A stretch of DNA of 64,000 nucleotides from Pseudotabrizicola algicola. Its GTDB lineage: Bacteria; Pseudomonadota; Alphaproteobacteria; Rhodobacterales; Rhodobacteraceae. Below the pieces are notes generated by a model. That model saw only the letters and a list, made by a program, of their open reading frames with translations, had not been told where the DNA came from and made no database searches. Below are positions 8,708-17,935 of this stretch, in pieces. Numbering within the stretch: position 1 is the stretch's first letter; every line of letters begins with the position of its first letter. The DNA lies in NCBI RefSeq assembly GCF_010915705.1, contig NZ_JAAIKE010000006.1:124001-188000 (forward strand). Direction: 5' to 3'. The position numbers were made by a program, and so were the translations under genes.

Positions 8708-9340
8708 TCAGGCGACTTCGGAAACCAGTTCCGCCATCGGCTTGCGCACTTTCTTCATGCCCAGCAGCCAATCGCCATCAGCCGCGCGGTAGCCCAGCGG
8801 CAACAGCGTGACCGAGCGCAATCCGCGCGCCCGCAGGCCGAGGATCTCATCCACCTTGGCGGCGTCAAAGCCTTCCATCGGGGTCGAGTCCACCTCTTCG
8901 AACGCCGCAGCCGTCAGCCCGATGCCAAAAGCGATATAGGCCTGACGCGCGGCATGCTCGAAGTTCACCTCGGCAGAGCGGGGCAGGACCATCGACTTGA
9001 GGTTGTCATAATAGCCCGACACCGCCTCGCGCGGAATCCCGCGCTCTGCCACCAACTGGTCCACCACGGCGTCAATGCGTGCTTCGGTGTAATTGTCCCA
9101 CGCAGCAAAGACCAAGACATGGCTGCCATCGGTCACCTGCGCCTGACCATAGGCCACATCGCGCAACTGCGCCTTCACGTCCGGGTTGGTGACCACGATC
9201 ACTTCGAACGGCTGCAAGCCGCTGGAGGTCGGGGCCAGCTGGATGGCCTCCAGAATGCGGTCCACCTTGTCTTGCGTGACAGGCTTGGACGGGTCCATTT
9301 TCTTGGTGGCATAACGCCAGTTCAATTTTTCGTGCAGCAT
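8708..9340 (-). CDS. NAD(P)H-dependent flavin oxidoreductase, nitroreductase family
   Basis: This 210-residue protein fits the NfsB/YdgI branch of FMN-dependent nitroreductases. The N-terminal RYATKKMD with LAPTSSGLQPFEVIVV forms the FMN phosphate site, the middle carries the cofactor/dimer region (ARQAYIAFGIGLTAAAFEEVDSTPMEGF, read in parts), and the C-terminus has LLPLGYRA. Such enzymes reduce quinones or nitro compounds; the natural substrate is not predictable. It is monocistronic with its own terminator. Confidence 0.88.
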   Translation of the reverse strand: MLHEKLNWRYATKKMDPSKPVTQDKVDRILEAIQLAPTSSGLQPFEVIVVTNPDVKAQLRDVAYGQAQVTDGSHVLVFAAWDNYTEARIDAVVDQLVAERGIPREAVSGYYDNLKSMVLPRSAEVNFEHAARQAYIAFGIGLTAAAFEEVDSTPMEGFDAAKVDEILGLRARGLRSVTLLPLGYRAADGDWLLGMKKVRKPMAELVSEVA

Positions 9341-9559
9341 GTTCGTGCGCCTTGTGCTTGCCGACCCGGACCTCGGGTCTGCTCAATTCCTTGGAAGCAC
9401 GATGTAGGTGAGCCGCGTGCGGAACCCAAGTGCAGCGGCGCACAGGCACTGTTCGATCGGGCGAAACGCCACGCCATTTGCACAGATGACGTTTGCGAAA
9501 CCCTAGCCGGGCCTCGCAGCGACCTCGGCTTTCACCTGCGGACCGAAGTGGGGAGAAAA

Positions 9560-10162
9560 TCAGCGTTGCAGCGCCTTGGCGACCAAGGCCACCGCCTGCG
9601 CGATGGCTTCGGCGCTGGTCAGCGCGCTGGTGTCGATCACCTGCGCATCCGCTGCCGCCCGCAAGGGTGCATCCGTGCGGCCCATGTCCCGCGCATCGCG
9701 CTCCTGCACCTCGGCCAACACATCGGCCAGCGCGCGCGGGGCTGCCTCTCCCCCCAACTCCAGCCAGCGCCGACGCGCCCGCACATCGGCGCTTGCGGTG
9801 ACAAACAGCTTCACCTCGGCCTCGGGGCAGATCACGGTGCCGATGTCACGTCCGTCGAGCACCGCGCCCCCATCGCGCCGCGCAAAGCGGCGCTGAAAGT
9901 CCAGCAGGGCCGCGCGCACTTCGGGGATCACCGCGACCCGGCTGGCGGCCTGCCCCGCCTCCAGACTGCGCAGATCGTCGCGCGAAAGATCTTCAGGCGT
10001 CAGGCTTCGCGCCGCTTCTACGGGATCGCCGCCCTTGACGCCGACCGCCCGATAGAGCGCCCCCGTGTCCAGATGCGCAAAACCGAAAGCCTCGGCCACC
10101 GCACGGCTGATGGTGCCTTTGCCCGCAGCCGCAGGTCCGTCAATGGCCACAGTGAAAATCAT
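9560..10162 (-). CDS. cmk: (d)CMP kinase
   Basis: Cytidylate kinase phosphorylates CMP and dCMP with ATP. The start is [17 protein letters not shown] at 10162, with AAGGG about 12 bases upstream; the P-loop GPAAAGKGT is at residues 8-16. [12 protein letters not shown] (nucleotide-binding region) and [20 protein letters not shown] are characteristic. At 200 residues it is short, as is usual for alphaproteobacteria. It follows aroA on the same strand after 95 bases, the conserved aroA-cmk order. Confidence 0.96.
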   Translation of the reverse strand: MIFTVAIDGPAAAGKGTISRAVAEAFGFAHLDTGALYRAVGVKGGDPVEAARSLTPEDLSRDDLRSLEAGQAASRVAVIPEVRAALLDFQRRFARRDGGAVLDGRDIGTVICPEAEVKLFVTASADVRARRRWLELGGEAAPRALADVLAEVQERDARDMGRTDAPLRAAADAQVIDTSALTSAEAIAQAVALVAKALQR

Positions 10163-10257
10163 GTCCAGCCCTTTGTGTTCCCGTAACCACGAACCGCACA
10201 CGGCCGACGCCGGAGGCATCCGCCTGTGCTGCCCGTCCGGCGTTGCAGGCCTGCCGC

Positions 10258-11604
10258 CTAACCGCGCCGGATCGACGCGCCCAGCCCGTTCATCAAGCCT
10301 TCGAAGATCGGGAACGACGTCACGATAGGAGATGCGTCATCAACCGAAACCGGTGCCTGCGCTGCCATGCCCGCCACCAGAAAGGACATCGCGATGCGAT
10401 GATCGAGATGGGTGGCGCAGGTGGCACCGCCCGGCATGCCGCCCGGCCCCATGCCATGCACGATCAGCGTGTCCTCATCTTCCTCGATCCGCACGCCGCA
10501 GGCTTCGAGGCCCCGCGCCATCGCGTCGATACGGTCGGATTCCTTGACGCGCAATTCCTTGACCCCGCGCATCACCGTCTTGCCCGTGGCGAAGGCTGCG
10601 ACAACCGACAGGATCGGATATTCATCGATCATGCTCGGCGCGCGCTCGGGCGGCACCTCGATGCCCTTCATGTTGTCGGAAAAGCGCACCCGCAGATCGG
10701 CCACCGGCTCGCCGCCTTCTTCGCGCGGGTTCTGGAACTCTATCTCGGCCCCCATTTCGGACAGGGTGATGTAAAGACCGTTTCGGGTCAGGTTCTGGCT
10801 GACGCCCGGCACCAAAATATCCGAACCCTCGACAATCAGCGCCGCGCAGGTCGGAAAGGCAGCAGAGCTCGGGTCGCGCGGCACTGCCACGGTTTGCGGG
10901 CGCAACTCGGGCCTGCCTTGCAGGGTGATGACATGGCCTTCGGCGGTTTTCTCGACCGAAAGCTGCGCGCCAAAGCCCAAAAGCATGCGTTCCGAATGGT
11001 CCCGCGTGGGTTCGCGCTCGATCACCACGGTTTCTCCTGGTGCGTTAAGCCCCGCGAGCAGCACCGCCGATTTGACCTGCGCCGATGCGACGGGCAGGGC
11101 GTAGCGCACCGGCACCGGATTTGCGGCCCCCACTACCGTCATCGGCAGGCGCCCGCCCTTGCGGCCATAGGCCTGCGCGCCAAACAGCGACAGCGGGTCG
11201 GTCACCCGCCCCATCGGCCGTTTGCGCAAGGAGGCATCGCCGGTGAACGTCGCCGTCATCGCCGTCGTGGCCATCGTCCCCATAATCAGCCGCACGCCGG
11301 TGCCGGAGTTGCCGCAATCGATCACATCGGCCGGTTCCGAAAATCCTCCCACGCCCACACCGTGCACCGACCATGCACCGGGTCCATGCTGCACCACATC
11401 GGCGCCAAAAGCCCGCATTGCCCGCGCGGTATCCAGCACGTCCTGCCCTTCCAGCAAGCCGGTGATCTTCGTCTCTCCCACGGCCATTGCGCCAAAGATC
11501 AGCGCGCGGTGCGAGATGGACTTGTCGCCCGGAACGGCAGCAGTCCCCCTCAGCGGTCCGCTCTTTGCGGAGGTCATCGGTTGCGCATCGCCATGGCCGG
11601 ACAT
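10258..11604 (-). CDS. aroA: 3-phosphoshikimate 1-carboxyvinyltransferase (EPSP synthase)
   Basis: AroA transfers the enolpyruvyl group of PEP to shikimate-3-phosphate in aromatic amino acid synthesis. The start at 11604 has GGGAGA at good spacing, giving 448 residues. K28, S29 and R33 in [11 protein letters not shown] bind substrate, and [12 protein letters not shown] is the second signature. Overall it looks like the alphaproteobacterial class II type. The PEP-site motif reads GNSGTG, with Gly101 at the position where the tolerant CP4 enzyme carries alanine, so tolerance to glyphosate should not be assumed. Confidence 0.97.
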   Translation of the reverse strand: MSGHGDAQPMTSAKSGPLRGTAAVPGDKSISHRALIFGAMAVGETKITGLLEGQDVLDTARAMRAFGADVVQHGPGAWSVHGVGVGGFSEPADVIDCGNSGTGVRLIMGTMATTAMTATFTGDASLRKRPMGRVTDPLSLFGAQAYGRKGGRLPMTVVGAANPVPVRYALPVASAQVKSAVLLAGLNAPGETVVIEREPTRDHSERMLLGFGAQLSVEKTAEGHVITLQGRPELRPQTVAVPRDPSSAAFPTCAALIVEGSDILVPGVSQNLTRNGLYITLSEMGAEIEFQNPREEGGEPVADLRVRFSDNMKGIEVPPERAPSMIDEYPILSVVAAFATGKTVMRGVKELRVKESDRIDAMARGLEACGVRIEEDEDTLIVHGMGPGGMPGGATCATHLDHRIAMSFLVAGMAAQAPVSVDDASPIVTSFPIFEGLMNGLGASIRRG

Positions 11605-11701
11605 CGTCTTCTCCCGTATGTGAACGCCCGCGTGATAGCGCAAGCAAGGGCGGCGGTCTATGGGGGGTTGATGCGCGCAAGGCGCGATGCATATCAGGGC
11701 C

Positions 11702-12766
11702 ATGAAACGCCGGAACTTCATCAAGGGAACCGCCCTTCTCGCCGCCCTCGGGCTTGGCGGGGGCAGTGCAGCCATGGCCATATCGTCGAGCAGAAACCGC
11801 TACTACGCCGGCCCGCAGTCGGATCATTTCGACGGGGTGCGCTTTTTCAATCCGGGCGGTGCGCCGCCCTCGGGTTTCGGCGATCTGCTCAAGTGGCAAT
11901 TCGGCGGCACCCGCGCCACATGGCCCGCGCAGGTGCAGGTCGGCTCGGTCAAACCGGCGGCAAAGGTGCAGGACTTGACCGTCACGATGGTGGGTCATGC
12001 CACGATGCTGATCCAGATGGACGGGGTAAACCTGCTGACCGATCCGGTCTGGTCAGACCGCGCGAGCCCCCTTGCCTTTGCCGGACCAAAGCGGGTGGCC
12101 GCGCCCGGCATCGCCTTTGCCGACTTGCCAAGAATCGATGCGATCCTTCTGAGCCATAACCATTACGACCACCTTGACCTGACCACTTTGGCCAGCTTGC
12201 ACGCCGCGCATGCACCGCAGATCATCACGCCTCTGGGCAATGATACGATCATCCGCAAAGCGGTGCCCGATGCGCGCATCGCCATCGGCGACTGGGGGCA
12301 CACCACGCCCTTTGGCCCGCTGACCATCCATTTCGAACCCTGCCACCACTGGTCGGCGCGGGGCATGGGCGATCGGTCCATGGCGCTATGGGCCGCCTTC
12401 GTGATTGCCGGACCTTCGGGCAAGGTGCTGCACATTGGCGACACCGGGTTTGATCAGGGCCGCCCCTACCGCTCGCTGGCCGCGCGCTATGGGGTGATCC
12501 GCGCCGCGATCCTGCCCATCGGGGCCTACGAGCCGCGCTGGTTCATGCGCGCCCAGCACCAGAACCCGGCCGAAGCGGTCGAGGGCTTTGTCCTGTCGGG
12601 CGCCAGACATGCCATCGGCCATCACTGGGGGACGTTCCAATTGACGGACGAGGCGCGCGAGGCGCCGCTTGCCGCGCTGGACGCTGCCTTGAAAGGCAAG
12701 GGCATCGCCGCAGACAGCTTTCGCGCCCTTGCCCCGGGTCGGGTCTGGGAAATTCCCCCGATCTAG
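11702..12766 (+). CDS. Tat-exported MBL-fold metallo-hydrolase (NAPE-PLD/UlaG-like)
   Basis: This 354-residue protein begins [20 protein letters not shown], a twin-arginine signal (an ATG 15 bases earlier is possible). The zinc-binding motif HNHYDHLD holds H152, H154, D156 and H157; further ligands lie in [11 protein letters not shown] and HIGDTGFD, and GHHWGTFQL is near the end. The pattern matches the family containing N-acyl-phosphatidylethanolamine-hydrolysing phospholipase D, so a periplasmic lipid or ester substrate is plausible. Its stop codon overlaps that of the converging trmB in a shared CTAG. Confidence 0.85.
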   Translation: MKRRNFIKGTALLAALGLGGGSAAMAISSSRNRYYAGPQSDHFDGVRFFNPGGAPPSGFGDLLKWQFGGTRATWPAQVQVGSVKPAAKVQDLTVTMVGHATMLIQMDGVNLLTDPVWSDRASPLAFAGPKRVAAPGIAFADLPRIDAILLSHNHYDHLDLTTLASLHAAHAPQIITPLGNDTIIRKAVPDARIAIGDWGHTTPFGPLTIHFEPCHHWSARGMGDRSMALWAAFVIAGPSGKVLHIGDTGFDQGRPYRSLAARYGVIRAAILPIGAYEPRWFMRAQHQNPAEAVEGFVLSGARHAIGHHWGTFQLTDEAREAPLAALDAALKGKGIAADSFRALAPGRVWEIPPI

Positions 12767-13458
12767 GCCGCGCGCCGGAAGGTAAGGTAATGGGGCATGC
12801 GCCCTTCACGCAGTGCCTTTTGCTCGTAGCGGGTGGAAATCCAGTCCTCCCACGCCTGCCCTTCCCCGGTTTGCGAGATCAGATCGAACCCCGCGCGCGG
12901 CACCTCTTCGAGTGTCTGGCGCACATAGTCGGGAATGTCGGTTGCGACCCTGAATTCGGCACCGGGCTTCATCACCCGTGCCAACAAGGCCAGATAGCCC
13001 GGCGTCACAAAGCGGCGGCGGTGATGGCGGGCCTTGGGCCACGGGTCGGGGTAATTCAGAAACACCTTCTCGACCGAGGCGGCGGGTAGCACGTCAAACA
13101 GGTCGCGCACATCGCCGGGGTGAATGGCAAGGTTCGTGGCGCCCGCTTGCCGGATCTTGCCAAGCAGCATGGCGACCCCGTTCACAAAAGGCTCGCAGCC
13201 GATGATGCCAACGTCCGGATAACGGGCAGCCATATGCACCAGATGCTCGCCGCCACCGAACCCGACCTCGACCCACAGGGGGCGCGCGCCCGGAAATACG
13301 GTCAGATCAAGCAGGGTGCGGTCCGGATTTTCCTCTGGCACCACCCCGCGCAGCCGCAGGGTTTCCAGATCATGCGCCAGATAATCCTTCTGGCTGGCGC
13401 GCAGCGTCTTGCCATGCACCCGACCGTAAAAATTGCGACGTTCCGTTGGTTCGGTCAT
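12763..13458 (-). CDS. trmB: tRNA (guanine-N7-)-methyltransferase
   Basis: TrmB makes m7G46 in the tRNA variable loop using SAM. The start MTEPTERRNFYGRVHGK at 13458 gives 231 residues. VEVGFGGGEHLVHMA is the SAM-binding motif I, LNYPDPWPKARHHRRRF is the hallmark RNA-binding/catalytic segment, and STRYEQKA closes the protein. It is downstream of metK, the SAM-producing enzyme, on the same strand but separated by a terminator hairpin. Confidence 0.96.
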   Translation of the reverse strand: MTEPTERRNFYGRVHGKTLRASQKDYLAHDLETLRLRGVVPEENPDRTLLDLTVFPGARPLWVEVGFGGGEHLVHMAARYPDVGIIGCEPFVNGVAMLLGKIRQAGATNLAIHPGDVRDLFDVLPAASVEKVFLNYPDPWPKARHHRRRFVTPGYLALLARVMKPGAEFRVATDIPDYVRQTLEEVPRAGFDLISQTGEGQAWEDWISTRYEQKALREGRMPHYLTFRRAA

Positions 13459-13534
13459 GCAGCACTGTCCTGTTCCGCCTCTGGCGCGCCTAGTGTCAGG
13501 CCGCGTCCGGCGGGTCAAGGCTTTGCCGATCGGC

Positions 13535-13570
13535 AAAAGCGCGCGCCCGCGACAGGCCGGCGCGCGCGCT
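13535..13570 (-). terminator. Terminator of metK with adjoining 16-bp palindrome
   Basis: The arms AGCGCGCGC (13538-13546) and GCGCGCGCT (13562-13570) form a 9-bp stem, followed on the minus strand by TTTT (13535-13538). Immediately beyond is the perfect palindrome TTTGCCGATCGGCAAA (13522-13537), overlapping the T-run. Confidence 0.7.
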
Positions 13571-13575
13571 GCCGT

Positions 13576-14742
13576 TCAGACGGCGTTTTTCAGGGCCTCG
13601 ACCAGATCGGTGCGCTCCCAGCTGAAACCGCCATCAGCCTCCGGCGCGCGGCCAAAGTGACCATAGGCACTGGTGCGCGCATAGATCGGGCGGTTGAGGT
13701 TCAGATGCGTGCGGATCCCGCGCGGCGTCAGGTCCATGCAGGCCGAAACCGCACGCTCGATCTGGGCAGCCTCCACCTGGCCTGTGCCATGCGTATCGAC
13801 ATAAATCGACAACGGCTCAGCCACACCGATCGCATAGGACACCTGCAAGGTGCAGCGATCGGCAAGCCCCGCCGCCACCACGTTCTTGGCAAGATAGCGT
13901 GCGGCATAAGCGGCCGAACGGTCAACCTTGGTGGGGTCCTTTCCAGAGAACGCGCCGCCGCCGTGCGGGGCTGCGCCGCCATAGGTATCCACGATGATCT
14001 TGCGCCCGGTCAGACCCGCATCGCCATCGGGTCCACCGATGACGAAAATTCCCGTGGGGTTCACGTGCCACTTGGTCGCCTCGGTCAGCCAGCCATCGGG
14101 CAACACCTGACGGATATAAGGCTCCACAATGGCGCGGATATCGGCCGAGGTCTGGGTCTCCAGCGCATGCTGGGTCGAGAGCACGATGGATGTCACCTCG
14201 ACCGGCTTGCCATCCTCATACCGCAGGGAAAGCTGCGACTTGGCATCCGGCCCCAGCGTCGGCTGCTCGCCCGATTTGCGCGCCTGCGCAAGACGCCGCA
14301 GAATGGCCTGCGCATATTGCAGCGGTGCGGGCATCAGCTCCGGCGTCTCGCGGCAGGCATAACCGAACATGATACCCTGATCGCCCGCGCCATCCTTGTC
14401 GACCCCTTGCGCGATATGGGCAGACTGGCCGTGCAGGTAGTTATGCACCGTCAGGGTGTTCCAGTGGAACTTGTCCTGCTCGTATCCGATATCCTTCACA
14501 CAGTCGCGCACGATGCCTTCGACGCGTTCCAGCATGGCATCGGTCGCAGCCTTGCTTGACAGCCCCACCTCGCCCCCGACAACCACCCGGTTCGTCGTCG
14601 CAAAAGTCTCGCAAGCAACGCGGGCATTCGGCTCTTCGGCCAGAAAGGCATCCAACACGGCATCCGAAACACGGTCACAGACCTTGTCCGGATGCCCCTC
14701 GGAAACGGATTCCGAGGTAAAAACGTAATTCTTGCGGCTCAT
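13576..14742 (-). CDS. metK: S-adenosylmethionine synthetase
   Basis: MetK makes SAM from methionine and ATP. The start [21 protein letters not shown] at 14742 is favoured over an ATG 15 bases upstream, because that ATG lies inside the riboswitch ribosome-binding segment and GGAG is 9 bases before 14742. The protein is 388 residues. GHPDK (ATP/methionine site), [10 protein letters not shown] and [16 protein letters not shown] with [16 protein letters not shown] are the family signatures. Translation is predicted to be shut by a SAM/SAH riboswitch when product accumulates. lnt lies upstream on the same strand, so read-through from the lnt operon is possible. Confidence 0.98.
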   Translation of the reverse strand: MSRKNYVFTSESVSEGHPDKVCDRVSDAVLDAFLAEEPNARVACETFATTNRVVVGGEVGLSSKAATDAMLERVEGIVRDCVKDIGYEQDKFHWNTLTVHNYLHGQSAHIAQGVDKDGAGDQGIMFGYACRETPELMPAPLQYAQAILRRLAQARKSGEQPTLGPDAKSQLSLRYEDGKPVEVTSIVLSTQHALETQTSADIRAIVEPYIRQVLPDGWLTEATKWHVNPTGIFVIGGPDGDAGLTGRKIIVDTYGGAAPHGGGAFSGKDPTKVDRSAAYAARYLAKNVVAAGLADRCTLQVSYAIGVAEPLSIYVDTHGTGQVEAAQIERAVSACMDLTPRGIRTHLNLNRPIYARTSAYGHFGRAPEADGGFSWERTDLVEALKNAV

Positions 14743-14749
14743 GGGGTCG

Positions 14750-14796
14750 TGCTCCATTTGAATGATCCCCGCCACGCCAGGAAGCCGTTGTGGCGG
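14750..14796 (-). promoter_or_regulatory. SAM/SAH riboswitch controlling metK
   Basis: The minus strand shows the SAM/SAH aptamer layout. A 7-bp P1 helix pairs CCGCCAC (14796-14790) with GTGGCGG (14775-14769), enclosing ACAACGGCTTCCTGGC. A short linker and AATGGAGCA follow, whose GGAGCA both forms the H-type pseudoknot and is the metK ribosome-binding site. The core is identical, as far as I recall, to the structurally solved members of this class. Ligand binding should hide the Shine-Dalgarno sequence. Confidence 0.95.
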
Positions 14797-14831
14797 TTCA
14801 GCGATGTGCCTAGAGCGAATACCCAGGAGGG

Positions 14832-16328
14832 TCAAGCGAGGTGGCGTCGCCTGCGCCAGAAGGCCCCGGCAAAAAGCAGCAATATCGCGGCAATGGCAGG
14901 CCATTCGCCCCAGCGCGCATAGGGCGTCGCGGCCAGCGCACCCGGAATGGCCGCTACGTCCAGGGCCCCTGCCTCGCCGAAAGGCAAGGCCTGCACCACC
15001 CGCCCGCGTGCATCGATCACCGCCGTCACTCCGGTATTTGCCACGCGGATCAGCGCAAGCCCCTGCTCGACAGCGCGCATCCGCGCTTGCTGGAAATGCT
15101 GGAACGGGCCGGTAAGCGTGCCAAACCATGCGTCATTGGTGATCTGCAACATCCAGTCAGGTCGTTCCGGCGCGCGGCGCGGAATATAGGGGAACACCGC
15201 CTCGTAGCAGATAAGCGGCAACATGCGCCCCAACTCGGGGCCAAGATCGATCACCGCAGGCCCGGTGCCGGCCGAATAGCCATTGCCGACCTGCGCGGCA
15301 AAGGCCCCGATTCCGAACCAGTCCTGCAACAGATCGCCCATCGGCATGTATTCGCCAAACGGCACAAGATGAAACTTGTCATAGGTCGCCACCAGCGCGC
15401 CGTCTCCTTCCAGCACGCGCAGCGAGTTCCAGCCACGGTCCCCCTCGACGCGCTGGATGCCGATGGCCACCTTCTGCCCGCCGGACGCGCCGGTGATGAT
15501 CGGGGCGACCTCGGGCGAGTATTCCAGCAAATAGGGCACTGCCGTTTCCGGCCAGATCGTCAGATCGGCAGGGGTTCCGGCACGGGTCAGGTCAAGCTGG
15601 CGCTGGAACAGGATACGCGCCTCGTCCGGGTTCCATTTCAGGTGCTGCTCGGCATTCGGCTGGACAAGGCGCAAGCTCGCCACGCGCGGGGCGGGATCGG
15701 GCTGTGCCAGTTGCCATTGGCCAAAGCCAAAGCCCGCCGCCAGAACCAAGGCCGCCGCCGCCGCGCCCCACACCCGCCAGATCAGCGGCAAGGCAGCCAA
15801 AGCCAGCGTCACAACCGTAAGACCGGTCGCGCCCCACAGCGCCATCGTCTGCATTACTGGCGTGGCATGCCACATATGGCCGGTCAACGCCCAGGGAAAC
15901 CCCGTCAGGATATTGCCGCGCAGCAGTTCCACCGTGCCCAACCCCGCCGCCAGAGCCAGAGGCCGCAGTGCAAAACGGCAGGTCAGCGCATTGGCCGCTC
16001 CCCAGAACAGGCCAAAGCCCAAGGCCATAAGCACCAGGGCGAAGGGCGCCATCCAGCCATAGACCAAAGGATCAATCAGAAAGGGCGAAACAATCCAGTT
16101 CAACGAGGCTGCGAAATACCCCGCCCCGACCAGAAGGCCCACCCAGAAGGCGCTGGCGGCAGATCCGGTCCGCAGCATCCGCGCCATCGCCCAGACCAAA
16201 GCCGGAAACGCAAGATACCAGGCCGAAAGCGGCGCTTGCCCCAAAGCTGCCGCAGCGCCGGCCAGCACATCGACTGCCCCAGCCCGCCGCGATGGGGCAG
16301 ACGCAAGAAACCGCGCGCCAATTCTCAA
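14832..16328 (-). CDS. lnt: Apolipoprotein N-acyltransferase
   Basis: Lnt adds the third acyl chain to lipoproteins at the outer face of the inner membrane. This 498-residue protein has about seven hydrophobic helices at the N-terminus, a periplasmic nitrilase domain, and a final helix ending in RRRR. The catalytic triad is E261 (WPETA), K318 ([10 protein letters not shown]) and C374 (CYEAVFP). The start is TTG, which overlaps the corC stop in TTGA, implying translational coupling. No better start is visible downstream. Confidence 0.96.
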   Translation of the reverse strand: MRIGARFLASAPSRRAGAVDVLAGAAAALGQAPLSAWYLAFPALVWAMARMLRTGSAASAFWVGLLVGAGYFAASLNWIVSPFLIDPLVYGWMAPFALVLMALGFGLFWGAANALTCRFALRPLALAAGLGTVELLRGNILTGFPWALTGHMWHATPVMQTMALWGATGLTVVTLALAALPLIWRVWGAAAAALVLAAGFGFGQWQLAQPDPAPRVASLRLVQPNAEQHLKWNPDEARILFQRQLDLTRAGTPADLTIWPETAVPYLLEYSPEVAPIITGASGGQKVAIGIQRVEGDRGWNSLRVLEGDGALVATYDKFHLVPFGEYMPMGDLLQDWFGIGAFAAQVGNGYSAGTGPAVIDLGPELGRMLPLICYEAVFPYIPRRAPERPDWMLQITNDAWFGTLTGPFQHFQQARMRAVEQGLALIRVANTGVTAVIDARGRVVQALPFGEAGALDVAAIPGALAATPYARWGEWPAIAAILLLFAGAFWRRRRHLA

Positions 16329-17266
16329 GACGCGGCCTTCTCCAGCACGGGCGGCGCAAGCTCTGCCACAGCGTCGGGCTGGCTGCCCGGCAGACGCACC
16401 CGCAACCGCTTGATGCGGCGCGGATCGGCGTCAACCACCTCGAACTCGGCTCCGGACTCATGCGGCACAATCTCTCCGCGCACAGGCACACGGCCCGTTC
16501 GCACAAAGATCAGCCCGCCCAAAGTGTCGATCTCTTGGTCGTCCTCGTCATGGCGCAGCTTGAACCCGATGGCTGCCTCGAATTCCTCCAGCGGCGCGGT
16601 GGATTGTGCAAGGAACACGCCGGGCTTCTCTTCTTTCCAAAGCAGGCCCTCGTCCTCGTCATGCTCATCCTCGATCTCGCCGATCACGGTTTCGATCAGA
16701 TCCTCGATCGTCACCAACCCGTCGACACCGCCATATTCATCGATGACCAGGGCCATATGAACCCGCTCCCGCTGCATTTTCTGCAACAAGACGCCGACAG
16801 GCATCGAGGGCGGCGCATAAAGCAGCGGACGCAGCAACTTGCGCAGGGAAAACCGCCCCGAACTTCCAAACCCGTGCTGCAAGGCAAGATCCTTGAGCAG
16901 CACCAGACCCTGTGGATGGTCCAGGGTTCCCTTGTAGACCGGAAGACGCGAAAAGCCCTGCTCGCGAAAGACTTCGACCAATTCGTCGCGCCCGATGTCA
17001 AGGGGCACGGCCGCGATATCCACCTTGGGGATGGCAACATCGTCGACCCGAAGACGGCGCAAATTGCCCAGACCGGGTGCGGACGAGACACCGCTGGCCG
17101 AGACGGGCGCCGACTCGTCAGACCTGCTGCCAGACGGGCTGTCGGCCCCCGAAAACACTCCCATCAGTCGCCCGAACAGACTTCTACTCGGAGGTTGATC
17201 TTCGTCGGCCTGCATATCAGACAGCGCGCCATGCGCCGCCATAGACCCGTCGTTGCTACTGCCCAT
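16325..17266 (-). CDS. corC: CBS-domain CorC/HlyC-type protein
   Basis: This 313-residue soluble protein has a disordered N-terminal part (about 1-65), a pair of CBS domains (about 70-200; VVIDEYGGVDGLVTIEDLIE-type motif around residue 180), and a C-terminal CorC_HlyC domain (about 225-300). E. coli CorC assists magnesium/cobalt efflux; this version lacks the DUF21 membrane domain. It sits between ybeY and lnt, the usual order, and overlaps lnt by 4 bases. Confidence 0.92.
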   Translation of the reverse strand: MGSSNDGSMAAHGALSDMQADEDQPPSRSLFGRLMGVFSGADSPSGSRSDESAPVSASGVSSAPGLGNLRRLRVDDVAIPKVDIAAVPLDIGRDELVEVFREQGFSRLPVYKGTLDHPQGLVLLKDLALQHGFGSSGRFSLRKLLRPLLYAPPSMPVGVLLQKMQRERVHMALVIDEYGGVDGLVTIEDLIETVIGEIEDEHDEDEGLLWKEEKPGVFLAQSTAPLEEFEAAIGFKLRHDEDDQEIDTLGGLIFVRTGRVPVRGEIVPHESGAEFEVVDADPRRIKRLRVRLPGSQPDAVAELAPPVLEKAAS

Positions 17267-17305
17267 CAGTCCTTATCCCAAAAACACCCCAAGCCGGATG
17301 CACCG

Positions 17306-17809
17306 TCAATATGGGTCATCGACCCCGAGGGTGGCAAGTATCGCCACCTCATGTTTTTCCATCAGTTCCGCATCCGCATCATCGATGTGATCATAGCCAA
17401 GCAAATGTAACACACCATGAACAACAAGATGCGTCACATGGTCGGCAAAGGGTTTCCCTGCCGCCTCGGCTTCGCGCAGACAGGTGTCGAAAGATATCGC
17501 GATATCGCCCAATGACCAAGGCTCTCCGGCCTCTCCCGGCAAGGGCCGTGCAGGCTCCGCCCCCGGCCCCTCTTCCGACAGCTCCTCCGAGGGCCAGCTG
17601 AGCACATTGGTCGGCGCAGGTTTGCCGCGAAACTCGGCGTTCAGCACCGAAATCCGCGCATCATCACAGCCCATCACGCACAGGGTGAACCCGCTCTGCG
17701 GCAACCCGAGGGCCACCAGCACCGCCGATGCCGCACGCAAAGAGAGGGACTCCAGCCCCGGCCCCTCCCAGCGGGCATCCTCTATCACGCAATCGACCAG
17801 CGGCTCCAT
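17306..17809 (-). CDS. ybeY: Endoribonuclease YbeY (16S rRNA 3'-end maturation)
   Basis: YbeY is a single-strand RNase that trims rRNA and takes part in ribosome quality control. The 167-residue length fits. The zinc site HGVLHLLGYDH and the motif RGKPAPTNVLSWPSEE are clear. A Pro/Glu-rich insert (about 75-95) follows the latter. It lies 126 bases after phoH and 39 bases before corC on the same strand. Confidence 0.95.
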   Translation of the reverse strand: MEPLVDCVIEDARWEGPGLESLSLRAASAVLVALGLPQSGFTLCVMGCDDARISVLNAEFRGKPAPTNVLSWPSEELSEEGPGAEPARPLPGEAGEPWSLGDIAISFDTCLREAEAAGKPFADHVTHLVVHGVLHLLGYDHIDDADAELMEKHEVAILATLGVDDPY

Positions 17810-17891
17810 CCCCGCGCCCTACCTCAAGCGACAGGATCGGGCAAGCCCGACTCCGGCTCCGTCGGTTTTCTGTGTGAAAATGTGCTCAAGG

Positions 17892-17916
17892 GTCCGGGGG
17901 CAGACATCCCCCGGAC
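17892..17916 (-). terminator. Hairpin between phoH and ybeY
   Basis: GTCCGGGGG (17892-17900) pairs with CCCCCGGAC (17908-17916), 9 bp with a 7-base loop. No T-run follows directly, so it may attenuate or protect mRNA rather than terminate. Confidence 0.4.
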
Positions 17917-17935
17917 ACCTCAGCGCGTGCAAGGC

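Noticed and set aside
9341-9559. Spacer between the nitroreductase gene and cmk examined for a tRNA or small gene
   Set aside because: A GTTCGA-like string near 9451 has no cloverleaf around it, and no open frame with a ribosome-binding site was found; I see only probable promoter sequence.
8648-10186. A 512-residue plus-strand open frame spanning the nitroreductase and cmk genes
   Set aside because: It crosses two genes with clear motifs on the other strand plus a terminator hairpin, and lacks a sensible start or domain.
14743-14757. ATG at 14757 as the metK start
   Set aside because: It lies inside the riboswitch AATGGAGCA segment, which is the ribosome-binding site for the ATG at 14742.
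14841-16760. A 639-residue plus-strand open frame over lnt and corC
   Set aside because: Antisense to two genes with full catalytic motifs; composition is that of a shadow frame.
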